Source: an uncultured Oscillospiraceae bacterium (GTDB lineage Bacteria; Bacillota; Clostridia; Oscillospirales; Acutalibacteraceae). Taken from it: a DNA stretch of 64,000 nucleotides. Under the pieces are notes generated by a model that worked only from the letters and a program-made list of their open reading frames with translations, made no database searches and had not been told where the DNA came from. The translations under genes were made by a program, and so were the position numbers. Shown here in pieces: positions 43,418 to 52,270 of the stretch. The DNA lies in contig CABUKB010000006.1 in NCBI GenBank assembly GCA_902492045.1, positions 36,579 to 100,578 of the forward strand. Direction: 5' to 3'. The stretch's first letter is position 1, and each line of letters begins with the position of its first letter.

Positions 43418-43834
43418 ATGGTCCGAACGTACCGTTTGAGTACACCCCGGGAGGGCTTTCTGCCGGTGACGGAACAGGTGCAGGAGGCCCTGCGGGACAG
43501 TGGGATACACAGCGGCCTGTGCGTCGTATACTGCCCACACACCACCGCCGGTGTAACCATCAACGAAAACGCGGATCCCGATGTGGTCCGTGACCTGACG
43601 CTGGCTTTGAACAAGACCTTTCCGGACCGGCCGGAGTTCCGGCACGCAGAGGGAAATTCCGCCGCCCATCTCAAGGCTCTTTGCACAGGCAGCAGCGTCA
43701 GCATCCCGGTGGAAAACGGCCGGCTCCTGCTGGGCATGTGGCAGGGCGTCTATTTTGCCGAGTTCGATGGCCCGCGGGAACGCCGGTTTTACGTCAAGTT
43801 GCTGGGAGACGTGCCAAACGAAAAAAATGGTTAA
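43418..43834 (+). CDS. yjbQ: YjbQ-family (UPF0047) protein
   Basis: This 138-aa protein shows the family pattern: GLCVVYCPHTTAGVTINENADPDV in outline, then HAEGNSAAHLKALCTGSS, and LGMWQGVYFAEFDGPRERRFYVKLLG. The His and Glu residues in HTTAG and HAEGN are conserved and probably bind metal. Some homologues have weak thiamine-phosphate synthase activity, but the physiological role is not settled. AGGAGG lies before ATG 43418. It faces clpB across the CIRCE, so it may be part of the HrcA regulon. Confidence 0.9.
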   Translation: MVRTYRLSTPREGFLPVTEQVQEALRDSGIHSGLCVVYCPHTTAGVTINENADPDVVRDLTLALNKTFPDRPEFRHAEGNSAAHLKALCTGSSVSIPVENGRLLLGMWQGVYFAEFDGPRERRFYVKLLGDVPNEKNG

Positions 43835-43847
43835 GGAGGCAACCGAA

Positions 43848-44366
43848 ATGGACGCCATGGAAAACTTGATTACCCGCCGGAGTATCCGGACCTTTAGAAA
43901 GGAAAAGATCCCGCGCGAGGCACTCGAACAGATCGTGAAGGCGGCGCGGTACGCGCCAAGCGGCATGAACAAGCAGCTTTGGCGGTTCACCGTGGTGCAG
44001 GATCCGGCCGTTCTCGACGATCTCGCCGGCGTAGTCCGGGAGGAGGCGGCCCGGGATCCCGACTACCATTTTTATCACGCCGATGTTCTCATCCTCGCCT
44101 CCAACGAGCGGGACAACCCACATGGGGTGGAGGACTGCGCCTGTGCGCTGGAAAATATCTTTCTGGCGGCCCACGCCCTGGGGATCGGGTCGGTCTGGAT
44201 CAACCAGTTCAAAGGCATCTGCGACCGCCCAAGGGTCCGGGAACAGCTCCGCCGGCTGCATCTGCCCGAAAACCACATCGTCCTCGGCTGTGCGGCCCTC
44301 GGATATGCGGCCCAGCCCGCGCCGCGGGTGCTGAAAAAACAACAGGTGGTGGAATGGATCCTGTGA
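43848..44366 (+). CDS. Nitroreductase-family flavoprotein
   Basis: This 172-aa protein has TRRSIRTFRKEKIPREALEQIVKAARYAPSGMN in outline, the flavin phosphate and isoalloxazine contacts of short nitroreductases, then DCACALENIFLAAHALGIGSVWIN and LGCAALGYAA. It lacks insertions and resembles compact clostridial members. ATG 43848 has AAGGAGG in the gap after yjbQ, 13 bases away, so the two are likely co-transcribed. The physiological electron acceptor is unknown. Confidence 0.88.
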   Translation: MDAMENLITRRSIRTFRKEKIPREALEQIVKAARYAPSGMNKQLWRFTVVQDPAVLDDLAGVVREEAARDPDYHFYHADVLILASNERDNPHGVEDCACALENIFLAAHALGIGSVWINQFKGICDRPRVREQLRRLHLPENHIVLGCAALGYAAQPAPRVLKKQQVVEWIL

Positions 44367-44445
44367 GCAGGGCGCTGGACGGGCCGGGTCTGTCCACCAA
44401 TCCGTGAGCCCGGCTGAAAACGAATCAGGAAAGGGACGGCGCTTA

Positions 44446-45048
44446 ATGAAAAGCGGAGGCAAGGCACTGCTGGCGGCCGGGGGAGCCTTGGGCGGCGTCT
44501 GCGCCGCTCTCAACGGATATGTGATCGCCCGGACAGCATTCCGGTTCCGAGGGAAATCCGGACCGTGGGCCCAACCCGCCGACGCGGTTCTGGTGCTGGG
44601 GGCCGGGGTGAAACCGGACGGCCGGATGTCCGACATGCTCGCCGACCGCATGGAGACGGCCATCGCGCTTTACCGCCGCAGGGCCGGAAGAAAACTCCTC
44701 CTGAGCGGCGATGCCCGGCCGGGATACGACGAACCCGCCGCCATGCGCCGCGCCGCGATGGAGGCGGGGATTCCGGAGGAAGCACTCCTCCTGGACCGCC
44801 GGGGATCCTCCACCGCCGCCTCGGTACGCCGGGCCAAAACGGTTTTCGGGGCCGCCTCCCTGGTGGTGGTCACACAAAAGTATCATCTGTACCGCGCTCT
44901 GTTTCTGGCGGAACGCGCGGGAATCCGCGCCCTGGGAGTTCCGGCCGACCGGAGGTCCTACCGCTCCCGTCGAAAACAAGCGGTACGGGAATTTCTGGCC
45001 CGGGTCAAGGATGCGGCCGCTACGTTTCCGGCCGCGCGGAGGAAATAG
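44446..45048 (+). CDS. SanA/YdcF-like DUF218 envelope protein
   Basis: This protein of about 200 aa has an N-terminal membrane helix (LLAAGGALGGVCAALNGYVI) followed by the DUF218 core: ADAVLVLGAGVKPDGRMSDML, a KLLLSGDARPGYDEPAAMRR stretch, STAASVRRAKTVF, and VVTQKYHLYRALFLAERAGI. It resembles SanA, linked in enterobacteria to vancomycin exclusion and envelope integrity. ATG 44446 is chosen because it directly precedes the membrane helix; the frame opens at 44404. It lies 79 bases after the nitroreductase gene and is followed by a terminator. Confidence 0.8.
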   Translation: MKSGGKALLAAGGALGGVCAALNGYVIARTAFRFRGKSGPWAQPADAVLVLGAGVKPDGRMSDMLADRMETAIALYRRRAGRKLLLSGDARPGYDEPAAMRRAAMEAGIPEEALLLDRRGSSTAASVRRAKTVFGAASLVVVTQKYHLYRALFLAERAGIRALGVPADRRSYRSRRKQAVREFLARVKDAAATFPAARRK

Positions 45049-45072
45049 AACCGGGCAGCTATCAACACCGGC

Positions 45073-45115
45073 AAACGCTCACCGATTGGAGATTGGTCCA
45101 ACAGTGAGCGTTTTT
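45073..45115 (+). terminator. Terminator after the SanA-like gene
   Basis: AAACGCTCAC (45073-45082) pairs perfectly with GTGAGCGTTT (45104-45113), followed by T residues. Confidence 0.85.
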
Positions 45116-45294
45116 CACGTCTTTCACGCTGTTGCCTGTCCTGTCAGGGGAACAAACAGCTTGAATGGGCCGTTTGTTCTATGGTGGCCCCGGCCGCATA
45201 TACGCGGTACGCCATCCCTCTTCGCGCAACCCCCCGGTCACAACATCTTATGGAATACTTCTGTGCGAAAATACTGTGAGAAAAGGTGTACAAC

Positions 45295-45573
45295 ATGCCA
45301 TCCGATCGTCAAGAGGAGTGGACGGCATTGGCGGATACCTTGTATGAGAAGCCTGCCAAACCCTGGAGGATTCCCCGGAAGGACGCATCCGGCAGGAACA
45401 GCGCCGCCAAGCCGACGGCTTTTTGACTTGGACCCGGCTGGCAATCAGAGGGACGCGCGGTCGGAACTCCTCTGCCAGCTGGAGGCGGACGCAGCGCGGA
45501 GGGCGGAGGCGCTGTACCGGCAGGGCTGCGGGACGGCATCTGGCTGCTGAAATACCTGGGCGTTCTTGCCTGA
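45295..45573 (+). pseudogene. Small broken gene of unknown family
   Basis: ATG 45295 after AAAAGGTG opens a 43-codon frame (MPSDRQEEWTALADTLYEKP...PTAF) that stops at 45424-45426. In the next frame the sequence continues plausibly as DLDPAGNQRDARSELLCQLEADA, AARRAEALYRQG, and a further shift near 45530 gives RDGIWLLKYLGVLA before a stop at 45571-45573. The pieces read like one 90-aa helical protein broken by two frameshifts, in general style like small clostridial DUF6809-type proteins. The call is tentative. The rest of 45116-45714 shows no other gene. Confidence 0.35.
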
Positions 45574-45714
45574 GGTTTTTCCGGGACTGTCGAACCCTGT
45601 CGGACGGTTTTGCGCGGCAGGGCGGTGTGCAGCTTGCAATTTCTGCCAAAACTGTGTATGATGAGGATGGCCTTGTATCCCATCCGGGACGCCCTGTGGA
45701 AAGGAACGATGAAA

Positions 45715-47436
45715 ATGGATGCAGCAAATCGTGAAAAATACGCGCTTTGGCTGAAAAACGCGGTGGAGGATCCCGACCTAATCCGGGAATTGGAGGCGAT
45801 CGGCGAGGACGAAACCGCAATCGAAGACCGCTTTTACCGGGAACTGGAGTTCGGCACCGGCGGTCTGCGGGGTGTGATCGGGGCCGGGGACAACCGGATG
45901 AACATCTACACCGTCCGCAAAGCCACCCAGGGCCTTGCGAATTATCTGAACGCCCGGTATGAGAAAAGCGCCGTCTCGATCTCTTTTGATTCCCGGATAA
46001 AATCCGATCTGTTCGCCAGAGAGGCGGCGCGGGTACTGGCCGCAAACGGCATCACGGTGCATCTGTTTCCCGAACTCGAACCCACGCCGGTGCTTTCCTA
46101 CGCGGTACGGGAAAACCACTGCCAGGCTGGCATCATGATTACCGCCAGCCACAATCCCGCCAAATACAACGGATACAAATGCTACGGCCCCGACGGCTGC
46201 CAGATGACCGACCGCGATGCCAATGAAGTGACCGCGTATATCCGCCGGGTCGATCTGTTCCGGGATGTGAAGGTCACGGATTACGGCGCGGCTGTCGCGG
46301 ACGGGACCATCCGCATCATAGAAACCGCTTTGCTCGAATCCTATATGGACTGCGTCCTCTCCCGCCAGGTGACGCCGGGCATCTGCGCCCGGGCGGGGCT
46401 GAGCGTGATCTATACCCCCTTGAACGGCACCGGCAACAAACCGGTCCGGGAAGTGCTTCGCCGCATCGGGGTTCCCGAGATCGCCGTCGTTCCTGAACAG
46501 GAAATGCCCGACGGGCATTTTCCGACCGCCCCTTATCCCAATCCGGAGATCCGCGAGGCGTTCGAGTGCGCGCTGGAACTGGCCAAAACCGTGCAGCCAG
46601 ACCTGCTTCTTGCCACCGACCCCGACTGCGACCGGGTGGGGATCGCCGTGCGGGACGGCGGCGGGTATACCCTGATGACCGGCAACGAGGTCGGCTGTCT
46701 GCTGCTCGAGTATATACTCTCCCGCCGTAGCGCGGACGGAACCCTTCCGCAAGACCCTATTGTGGTCAAAACCATCGTCACATCCGATCTCGCCGCCCGG
46801 ATCGCGGAGAAATACGGCTGCCGGGTGATCGAGGTCCTCACCGGGTTCAAATACATCGGCGAACAGATCGGCCTGCTGGAAAAGGCCGGAGAGGAAGACC
46901 GCTACGTCTTTGGATTTGAAGAGAGCTATGGTTATCTGGCGGGCACGTATGTCCGGGATAAAGACGCCGTGGTGTCCTCCATGCTCATCTGTGAAATGGC
47001 CGCGTATTATAAAGAAAAAGGCCGCACGCTTCTCGACGTGCTGAATTCTTTGTACCGGGAACACGGGTGTTACCGGCATTTCCAGGTCAGCGCCCAGTTC
47101 GAGGGCGCCGAGGGGATGGCGGCGATGGACCGTCTCATGTCCTCTCTGAGGACCGACCGCCCCACCGTGATCGCCGGGCTGAAGGTGGTCAAATTCGCCG
47201 ATTACGAGGAATCCGTCCTGCACGATTTGGCCGCAGGCACCCGGACCGCCATCGACCTGCCCAAATCCAACGTCCTCTCCTTCGGCTTAGAGGGAGGCGC
47301 GGGGCTTGTCATCCGCCCCTCCGGTACCGAACCCAAGATTAAGGCTTACGTCACCGCTACGGGTGCCGACCCGGACGCCGCCGGGACCATGGCCGAGCGG
47401 CTCAGGGAAGCGGCCGCATCCCTGCTTAAGGGATAA
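45715..47436 (+). CDS. Phosphoglucomutase/phosphomannomutase family enzyme
   Basis: This 573-aa alpha-D-phosphohexomutase interconverts sugar 1- and 6-phosphates. The N-terminus has REKYALWLKNAVEDPDL and the FGTGGLRGVIGAG loop. The phosphoserine loop is MITASHNPAKYNGYK, the metal loop DPDCDRVGIAV, the sugar-binding loop GFEESYG, and the C-terminal phosphate-binding loop IRPSGTEPKIKAY. Length and domain order match the PgcA-like group of Firmicutes. ATG 45715 lies 9 bases from AAAGGA and is preferred to ATG 45709, only 3 bases away. smpB follows 31 bases later. Confidence 0.93.
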   Translation: MDAANREKYALWLKNAVEDPDLIRELEAIGEDETAIEDRFYRELEFGTGGLRGVIGAGDNRMNIYTVRKATQGLANYLNARYEKSAVSISFDSRIKSDLFAREAARVLAANGITVHLFPELEPTPVLSYAVRENHCQAGIMITASHNPAKYNGYKCYGPDGCQMTDRDANEVTAYIRRVDLFRDVKVTDYGAAVADGTIRIIETALLESYMDCVLSRQVTPGICARAGLSVIYTPLNGTGNKPVREVLRRIGVPEIAVVPEQEMPDGHFPTAPYPNPEIREAFECALELAKTVQPDLLLATDPDCDRVGIAVRDGGGYTLMTGNEVGCLLLEYILSRRSADGTLPQDPIVVKTIVTSDLAARIAEKYGCRVIEVLTGFKYIGEQIGLLEKAGEEDRYVFGFEESYGYLAGTYVRDKDAVVSSMLICEMAAYYKEKGRTLLDVLNSLYREHGCYRHFQVSAQFEGAEGMAAMDRLMSSLRTDRPTVIAGLKVVKFADYEESVLHDLAAGTRTAIDLPKSNVLSFGLEGGAGLVIRPSGTEPKIKAYVTATGADPDAAGTMAERLREAAASLLKG

Positions 47437-47467
47437 AATCGCCGCCAGACCGAAAGGAGGGCTGTCC

Positions 47468-47935
47468 ATGGCCGGCCAGCAAACCAAGACCATCGCCGCC
47501 AATAAAAAGGCATATCACGATTATTTTGTGGAAGAAACGATTGAGGCGGGTATCGAACTGTGCGGAACCGAGGTCAAATCCCTGCGTCAGGGCGGCGTCA
47601 ACCTCAAGGATGCCTGGTGCGGGATCGACGGCGGGGAAATCTTTGTCAACGGAATGCACATCAGCCCCTATGAAAAGGGAAACCTTTTCAACCGGGAGCC
47701 ATTGCGCACCCGCCGCCTGCTTCTTCATAAAAAGGAGATCCTGCGGCTGTTCGGCCTGATGAAACAGCAGGGATATACCCTGGTCCCCCTTTCCATCTAC
47801 TTCAGGGGATCGCTGGTCAAGGTACAGGTCGGCCTCTGCCGGGGCAAAAAACTCTATGACAAGCGGGAAGACGCGGCCCGCCGCTCTATGAAACGGGAAG
47901 CCGACCGGGCGCTCAAAGAGCGAAACGCACAGTGA
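47468..47935 (+). CDS. smpB: SsrA-binding protein SmpB
   Basis: This 155-aa protein brings tmRNA to stalled ribosomes. ANKKAYHDYFVEETIEAGI starts the OB-fold, then GTEVKSLRQGGVNLKDAW, PYEKGN, RTRRLLLHKKEI, and GYTLVPLSIYF. A basic C-terminal tail (DKREDAARRSMKREADRALK) inserts into the mRNA channel. ATG 47468 has AAAGGAGG. The tmRNA gene is not seen in the window. It is followed 12 bases later by an HD-domain gene, suggesting co-transcription. Confidence 0.95.
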   Translation: MAGQQTKTIAANKKAYHDYFVEETIEAGIELCGTEVKSLRQGGVNLKDAWCGIDGGEIFVNGMHISPYEKGNLFNREPLRTRRLLLHKKEILRLFGLMKQQGYTLVPLSIYFRGSLVKVQVGLCRGKKLYDKREDAARRSMKREADRALKERNAQ

Positions 47936-47947
47936 AAAGGGGCCTCT

Positions 47948-48610
47948 ATGATAACCTATGACGACATTCGCCGCAACCCCGATGTGCGCGCTCTGATCGA
48001 GGCGGGCAATCAGGCGCTCGGGGTGCTCGGTTTCACCGACCACGGCTACGCCCATGTGGGGCTGACCGCCAACATCACCGGGAACATCCTCGACAAACTC
48101 GGCTACGAGCCGCGCATCTGTGAACTGGGCCGGATTGCCGGGTATATGCACGATATAGGCAACGCGGTCAACCGCAGCAACCACGCCTTATCAGGGGCCC
48201 TGTTCGCCTACGACATTCTGCGGAGGCTGGATATGGAGTTGGCCGAAGTCACCGCCATCATCACCGCAATCGGCAACCATGATGAACACACAGCCGCCGC
48301 CGTGACCCCGATCACCGCCGCCCTCATTCTCGCGGATAAAAGCGACGTACGGCGCAGCCGTGTGCGCACCGCCCCCGATAACCCCCGCTTCGATATCCAC
48401 GACCGGGTCAACTACGCCGTCGTGGATGCCTCTCTGACGGTCTCGGGGGACCAAAAACGCATCACCCTCTGCTTGAGAATCGACACCCATATCTGCGCGG
48501 TTATGGATTATTTTGAGATTTTTCTGACCCGTATGACGCTCTGCCGTTCCGCCGCCGCTTTTCTGGGCCTGGATTTTGAACTGGTAATCAACGAAACCCG
48601 GATGCTGTAA
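47948..48610 (+). CDS. HD-domain phosphohydrolase
   Basis: This 220-aa protein has the HD metal-binding residues in order: His in DHGYAHVG, the HD pair in GYMHDIGN, the downstream GNHDEH, and the late Asp in LADKSDV. The first 140 residues form the HD fold; the last 60 are mixed and end in LGLDFELVINETRML. Family members hydrolyse nucleotides or phosphate esters; the substrate here is not predicted. It lies 12 bases after smpB on the same strand, with AAAAGGGG before the ATG. Confidence 0.85.
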   Translation: MITYDDIRRNPDVRALIEAGNQALGVLGFTDHGYAHVGLTANITGNILDKLGYEPRICELGRIAGYMHDIGNAVNRSNHALSGALFAYDILRRLDMELAEVTAIITAIGNHDEHTAAAVTPITAALILADKSDVRRSRVRTAPDNPRFDIHDRVNYAVVDASLTVSGDQKRITLCLRIDTHICAVMDYFEIFLTRMTLCRSAAAFLGLDFELVINETRML

Positions 48611-48752
48611 AGCGAAGATGCGCCGGTTTCTCTCTGTCCCCGTCGGGAAACCGGCGCAAATGGGGCGCGGAAAAGGCACTGCTCGCGGCACAGAGGCCGC
48701 CCGGCAGTTCCTGGCCCCTGGTTTTGCGTAAAATGGATGGAGAGAAGATTGG

Positions 48753-49163
48753 ATGGACATCTGGGATACGTTGTATGCGGAAGCCAGGTCAAAACTCAGG
48801 CCCCGGACGCTATCGCCGTTTATAGAAGCCGGCGGGGTTGCGGCGGCGGTCCTGACCGATCAAGGTCATATCTATACCGGCGTCTGCATTGACACCTCCT
48901 GTTCGCTCGGTATGTGTGCGGAACGGAACGCGATTGCCAACATGATAACCCATGGAGAAAATAAAATTACAAAACTCGTCTGTGTCATGGGAGAGGGGCA
49001 AGTGGGCTTCCCCTGCGGCGCGTGCAGGGAATTTCTGATGCAGTTGAATAAGGACGCCCCATCCATGGAGATCCTCGTTGACCTCCACACCAAGACAGCT
49101 GTGTCATTAGAAAGCCTGCTGCCCGATTGGTGGGGAAAGCGCCATATGTGCGGGTCGGTATAA
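48753..49163 (+). CDS. Cytidine deaminase-like zinc hydrolase
   Basis: This 136-aa protein has the zinc-site motifs CAERNAI (Cys and catalytic Glu) and PCGACREF (two Cys), with the early GVAAAVLTDQGHIYTGV strand pair. Size and motif spacing match tetrameric cytidine deaminases, but the residues after the PCGAC motif differ from classical Cdd (LVDLHTKTAVSLESLLPDWW). A blasticidin-S-deaminase-like or other nucleoside deaminase role is also possible. GGAGAG precedes the ATG. A strong terminator follows about 150 bases downstream. Confidence 0.82.
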   Translation: MDIWDTLYAEARSKLRPRTLSPFIEAGGVAAAVLTDQGHIYTGVCIDTSCSLGMCAERNAIANMITHGENKITKLVCVMGEGQVGFPCGACREFLMQLNKDAPSMEILVDLHTKTAVSLESLLPDWWGKRHMCGSV

Positions 49164-49319
49164 ATAGGGACAACCAAAATACTATTTGTATAATATTTTG
49201 CATTTATTACAATCAAGCGCCGTTTTTGACTGGCAAGCCGTCGAAAATGGCGCGGCCTTTTTAGTTCCTCCCGTCCGTGACACGCTGTACCCAGCAAAAC
49301 GACGTGAAGAAAACCAATC

Positions 49320-49375
49320 CCCCAAAAGCAAAAAGCCTTCGCCGAACATCCGGCGAAGGCTTTTTGCTTTTGGGG
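49320..49375. terminator. Long bidirectional terminator
   Basis: A perfect 25-bp stem (49320-49344 with 49351-49375) includes AAAAAGCCTTCGCCG and its complement. It separates the rightward deaminase gene from the convergent ROK-like gene. Confidence 0.9.
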
Positions 49376-49444
49376 GGTGGATAAGCCTTTTTGGGAAAGG
49401 CTGTTCAAAACACAGGGATGTGGGAGGCCCCGCGCGGAATAGGA

Positions 49445-50830
49445 TCAACCGATCTGGGGGAGACTGGCCGCGGCGACGGACTGCCCCACCCGGCGGATTT
49501 TTTCGTCCGGCAGATGCAGTTCCATAGCGGCGCATTCCGGATACTCTTCATCGAGCACCCGGCGGGCCTCCGCAATTACGAGATCGCCGCCTTCGCCCGA
49601 CATCACACGGCCGAGCAGAAGGACATGGGCGATTGAATAATACATCGCATAATAGGCCAGCGCATGGCCCAGATAGACGCCGATGGAACGGTAGATGTTC
49701 CGGGCGGATTCACTGCCCGCCTCCATCTCCTTTTGCACTACCTTGAGCTTTTCCGCAGGGGAAAGGCTCTCGTCAAGCACAATACCGGCACGGGGGGCCA
49801 GTTTGATCACGCTGTCCTGAGAGAAATATTTGACGCCGCAGCCTTTGTCGCCCGACCATTCGTCCACCATCGCGTCGGCCTGGAGATCCACCGGAGCAAA
49901 GGCCAGCTCATTGAGCCAGCCGGTGATGTTGCCGTCAGCGTCCACATAACCCGCCGCTTCGGAGGTACCCATCGCGATGCCGAGCACCTGGTTTTCCTCC
50001 AGGCTCATGGCACCGGCCAGAGCCGTCACATCGCCGTCGTTCGCCACTTCGAGCGGCACATCGCCGAGTTCTTTGGCGGCACGGATGTAAATATCCTTGA
50101 CCTTCTGATCGAACAGATCGCGCGGCACCTTGAGAAACAGGGACGCTACCATCGCGCGATTATCCACGTAAATGCCCGCCGAGGAGACGCCGATAGCGTC
50201 CACCCGGGGCATTTTCGAGGCAGCCGTGCGGAACGCGCTGACAATCCCTTCATAGTGGTAATCCGGGTCGGCGTTGGTTTTGGGGAACCACACAACTTCT
50301 TCGGAATAGACCGGCACACCGTCCACCACGGCCGAAACCTTGCGGTCACTGCCGCCCGCGTCGAAACCGATCCGGCAGCCGTCCAGATGGCGGCCCACCG
50401 ACTGGGCAAGGGTTTTGGCCGCCGGGGTCTGATCCAGGGGCAAGGCCAGGACTTCAAAGGGCTTTTCATACACCCGGCTCATGAAATCCGCGTCGAATTC
50501 CCGGGATCCCCCCGTCTTATACGCATCTCCAATGATTTTCGCCATCCCGTCGTCGCCGCAGACAAACACGCGGTAGCCGCCGTAGGCCCACAGGAGCATC
50601 TTCACCGTGCGGTCAACATACGCCCGGTCGGCCTCCGCCATGGCAGGCGTGCCGTGAATCTTGAAACGACGCACCGCCATCTGTCCCTGGTTGCGTTCCA
50701 CCGCCACGGCGATTTCCTTGCCGTTGGCAGCTGATTTGTCAAATGCGCGGCAAAACGCCGCCATGGGGACATAGCCCGTATCCAAAACCGGCGCGTTTTT
50801 TACCGGAATATCGAGACCGTATAACTTCAT
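49445..50830 (-). CDS. ROK/hexokinase-superfamily protein, long form
   Basis: In this 461-aa protein the actin-like ATPase elements are IGFDAGGSDRKVSAVVDG (phosphate-1), VDAIGVSSAGIYVDN, VANDGDVTALAGAM (catalytic Asp region) and VLGIAMGTSEAAGYVD (phosphate-2). A 170-residue N-terminal region precedes the first motif, which makes it longer than ordinary ROK kinases of about 300 aa. The classical ROK zinc motif (CxCGxxGC) is not seen. It is probably a sugar kinase, but the substrate is unknown. ATG 50830 has AAGGAG at 9 bases; the frame opens at 50851. Confidence 0.75.
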   Translation of the reverse strand: MKLYGLDIPVKNAPVLDTGYVPMAAFCRAFDKSAANGKEIAVAVERNQGQMAVRRFKIHGTPAMAEADRAYVDRTVKMLLWAYGGYRVFVCGDDGMAKIIGDAYKTGGSREFDADFMSRVYEKPFEVLALPLDQTPAAKTLAQSVGRHLDGCRIGFDAGGSDRKVSAVVDGVPVYSEEVVWFPKTNADPDYHYEGIVSAFRTAASKMPRVDAIGVSSAGIYVDNRAMVASLFLKVPRDLFDQKVKDIYIRAAKELGDVPLEVANDGDVTALAGAMSLEENQVLGIAMGTSEAAGYVDADGNITGWLNELAFAPVDLQADAMVDEWSGDKGCGVKYFSQDSVIKLAPRAGIVLDESLSPAEKLKVVQKEMEAGSESARNIYRSIGVYLGHALAYYAMYYSIAHVLLLGRVMSGEGGDLVIAEARRVLDEEYPECAAMELHLPDEKIRRVGQSVAAASLPQIG

Positions 50831-51084
50831 CCCGTTTCGCTCCTTTTTCAATCATATGGTGTCTCTATTTATGTACAGCTTATTCCAAATTTACTATACC
50901 AGAACGGCTGTAAATTGCAAGGCGTTCGCCGGGGGTTTGCCGGTGAAGCCAAATTTTCCGGCCGTTTGTGCAACCGTCTTTCGCCAGTGGGAGACGCCCT
51001 TCTTTTAAATAGTTGGTATGCCGCGCATCCGTTTTGCATATATTGCTGCGAGGACAAAATTGTTTGAAAGGAATGGCTGTTGAA

Positions 51085-52032
51085 ATGAACCGATTTTATC
51101 CCGAGGGGGCCCTGTTGGATACCCCGGACAATCAGCGGCTCATCCAATCCCCTGCGGCGCTCGCAGAGGCATCCATGGAGGGGCGGGTCGTCGAAGCGCG
51201 GGCCGTATTGTGTGACGCGGAGCATAACCTGCATGTGGAGATGCCCTGCATGGAGGGAATCATCCCTTATATAGAAGGGGCCGTCGGCATCGCCGAGGGC
51301 ACCACCCGGGACATTGCGCTGATTTCCCGGGTCAGCAAACCGGTCAGCTTTCTGGTCCAGGGATTTGAATATCAGGCGGACGGCACACGCCGTGCCGTGC
51401 TGTCCCGGCGTGCGGCCCAGGAAAAATGCCGGTTTGAATACGTGGCGTCCCTGCGGCCCGGCGATATCGTGCCCGCTCGGGTCACACGCCTCGAGACCTT
51501 CGGGGCTTTCTGCGACATCGGATGCGGTTTACCCGCTCTGCTTCCGATCGCCAGTATATCGGTCAGCCGGATTGCGCACCCTTCCGACCGTCTGAGCCCC
51601 GGCATGGACATTTTAGCGGTTGTTTCCTCCCTGGAGGGGGAACGGGTCTGTTTGTCCCAGAGGGAACTGCTGGGAACCTGGGAAGAAAACGCGGCGCTGT
51701 TCTCCCAAGGGGAAACGGTCGCCGGCATTGTGCGCTCGGTCGAGGATTACGGCATTTTCGTCGAATTGACCCCGAATCTCGCGGGGCTGGCCGAACCCCG
51801 CGAAGGCGTCAGAATCGGGCAGCACGCCGGGGTGTACATCAAAAGCATTCTGCCCGAAAAAATGAAGCTGAAACTCATCCTCATCGACGCGCAGGATGCC
51901 GCTCCTTCCCCGCCGTCTCCGCCCCGCTACTTTTTGACGGAGGGGCATATTCGCCGATGGGTCTATTCCCCGCCCGGTTGCGGCAAACGGGTGGAATCCG
52001 TATTCGAATCGGACTGTCTGTCGAACATATGA
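51085..52032 (+). CDS. S1-domain RNA-binding protein
   Basis: This protein of about 315 aa has an N-terminal S1-like region (MEGRVVEARAVL...MEGIIPYIEG), a clear second S1 domain (RPGDIVPARVTRLETFGAFCDIGCGLPALLPI), and a third (QGETVAGIVRSVEDYGIFVELTPNLAGLAE). The tail is proline-rich, then basic. Ribosomal protein S1-like proteins bind mRNA, but a short S1 protein of this form has no defined role known to me. The start is uncertain: ATG 51085 and ATG 51073 are in frame, with GAAAGGA ending right at 51073. It stands alone between the ROK-like gene and a GNAT gene. Confidence 0.75.
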   Translation: MNRFYPEGALLDTPDNQRLIQSPAALAEASMEGRVVEARAVLCDAEHNLHVEMPCMEGIIPYIEGAVGIAEGTTRDIALISRVSKPVSFLVQGFEYQADGTRRAVLSRRAAQEKCRFEYVASLRPGDIVPARVTRLETFGAFCDIGCGLPALLPIASISVSRIAHPSDRLSPGMDILAVVSSLEGERVCLSQRELLGTWEENAALFSQGETVAGIVRSVEDYGIFVELTPNLAGLAEPREGVRIGQHAGVYIKSILPEKMKLKLILIDAQDAAPSPPSPPRYFLTEGHIRRWVYSPPGCGKRVESVFESDCLSNI

Positions 52033-52270
52033 ATCCTCCGTGCCGGGGGCCGGGCGGAGTTCCATCACGCGGCTTGGGCGCCTGACGTCCAGGCCGCTTA
52101 CATGGCAAGGCGCTATCCCGGAAGCCGGGTCCCGTCGAAACGAGGTGCCTCCGCGCGCCCGCTGCCTCCCCTCTCGGTCCGGCAATCCTTGCACTGGTCG
52201 ACCCCATATGGTAAGATACTCCTGATAGCGGGCTTTCTTGTTTAATCCGCCCGTGGGGAGGAGAACCGCC

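Noticed and set aside
45778..47223. Open frame of 481 codons on the minus strand
   Set aside because: Antisense shadow of the phosphohexomutase gene.
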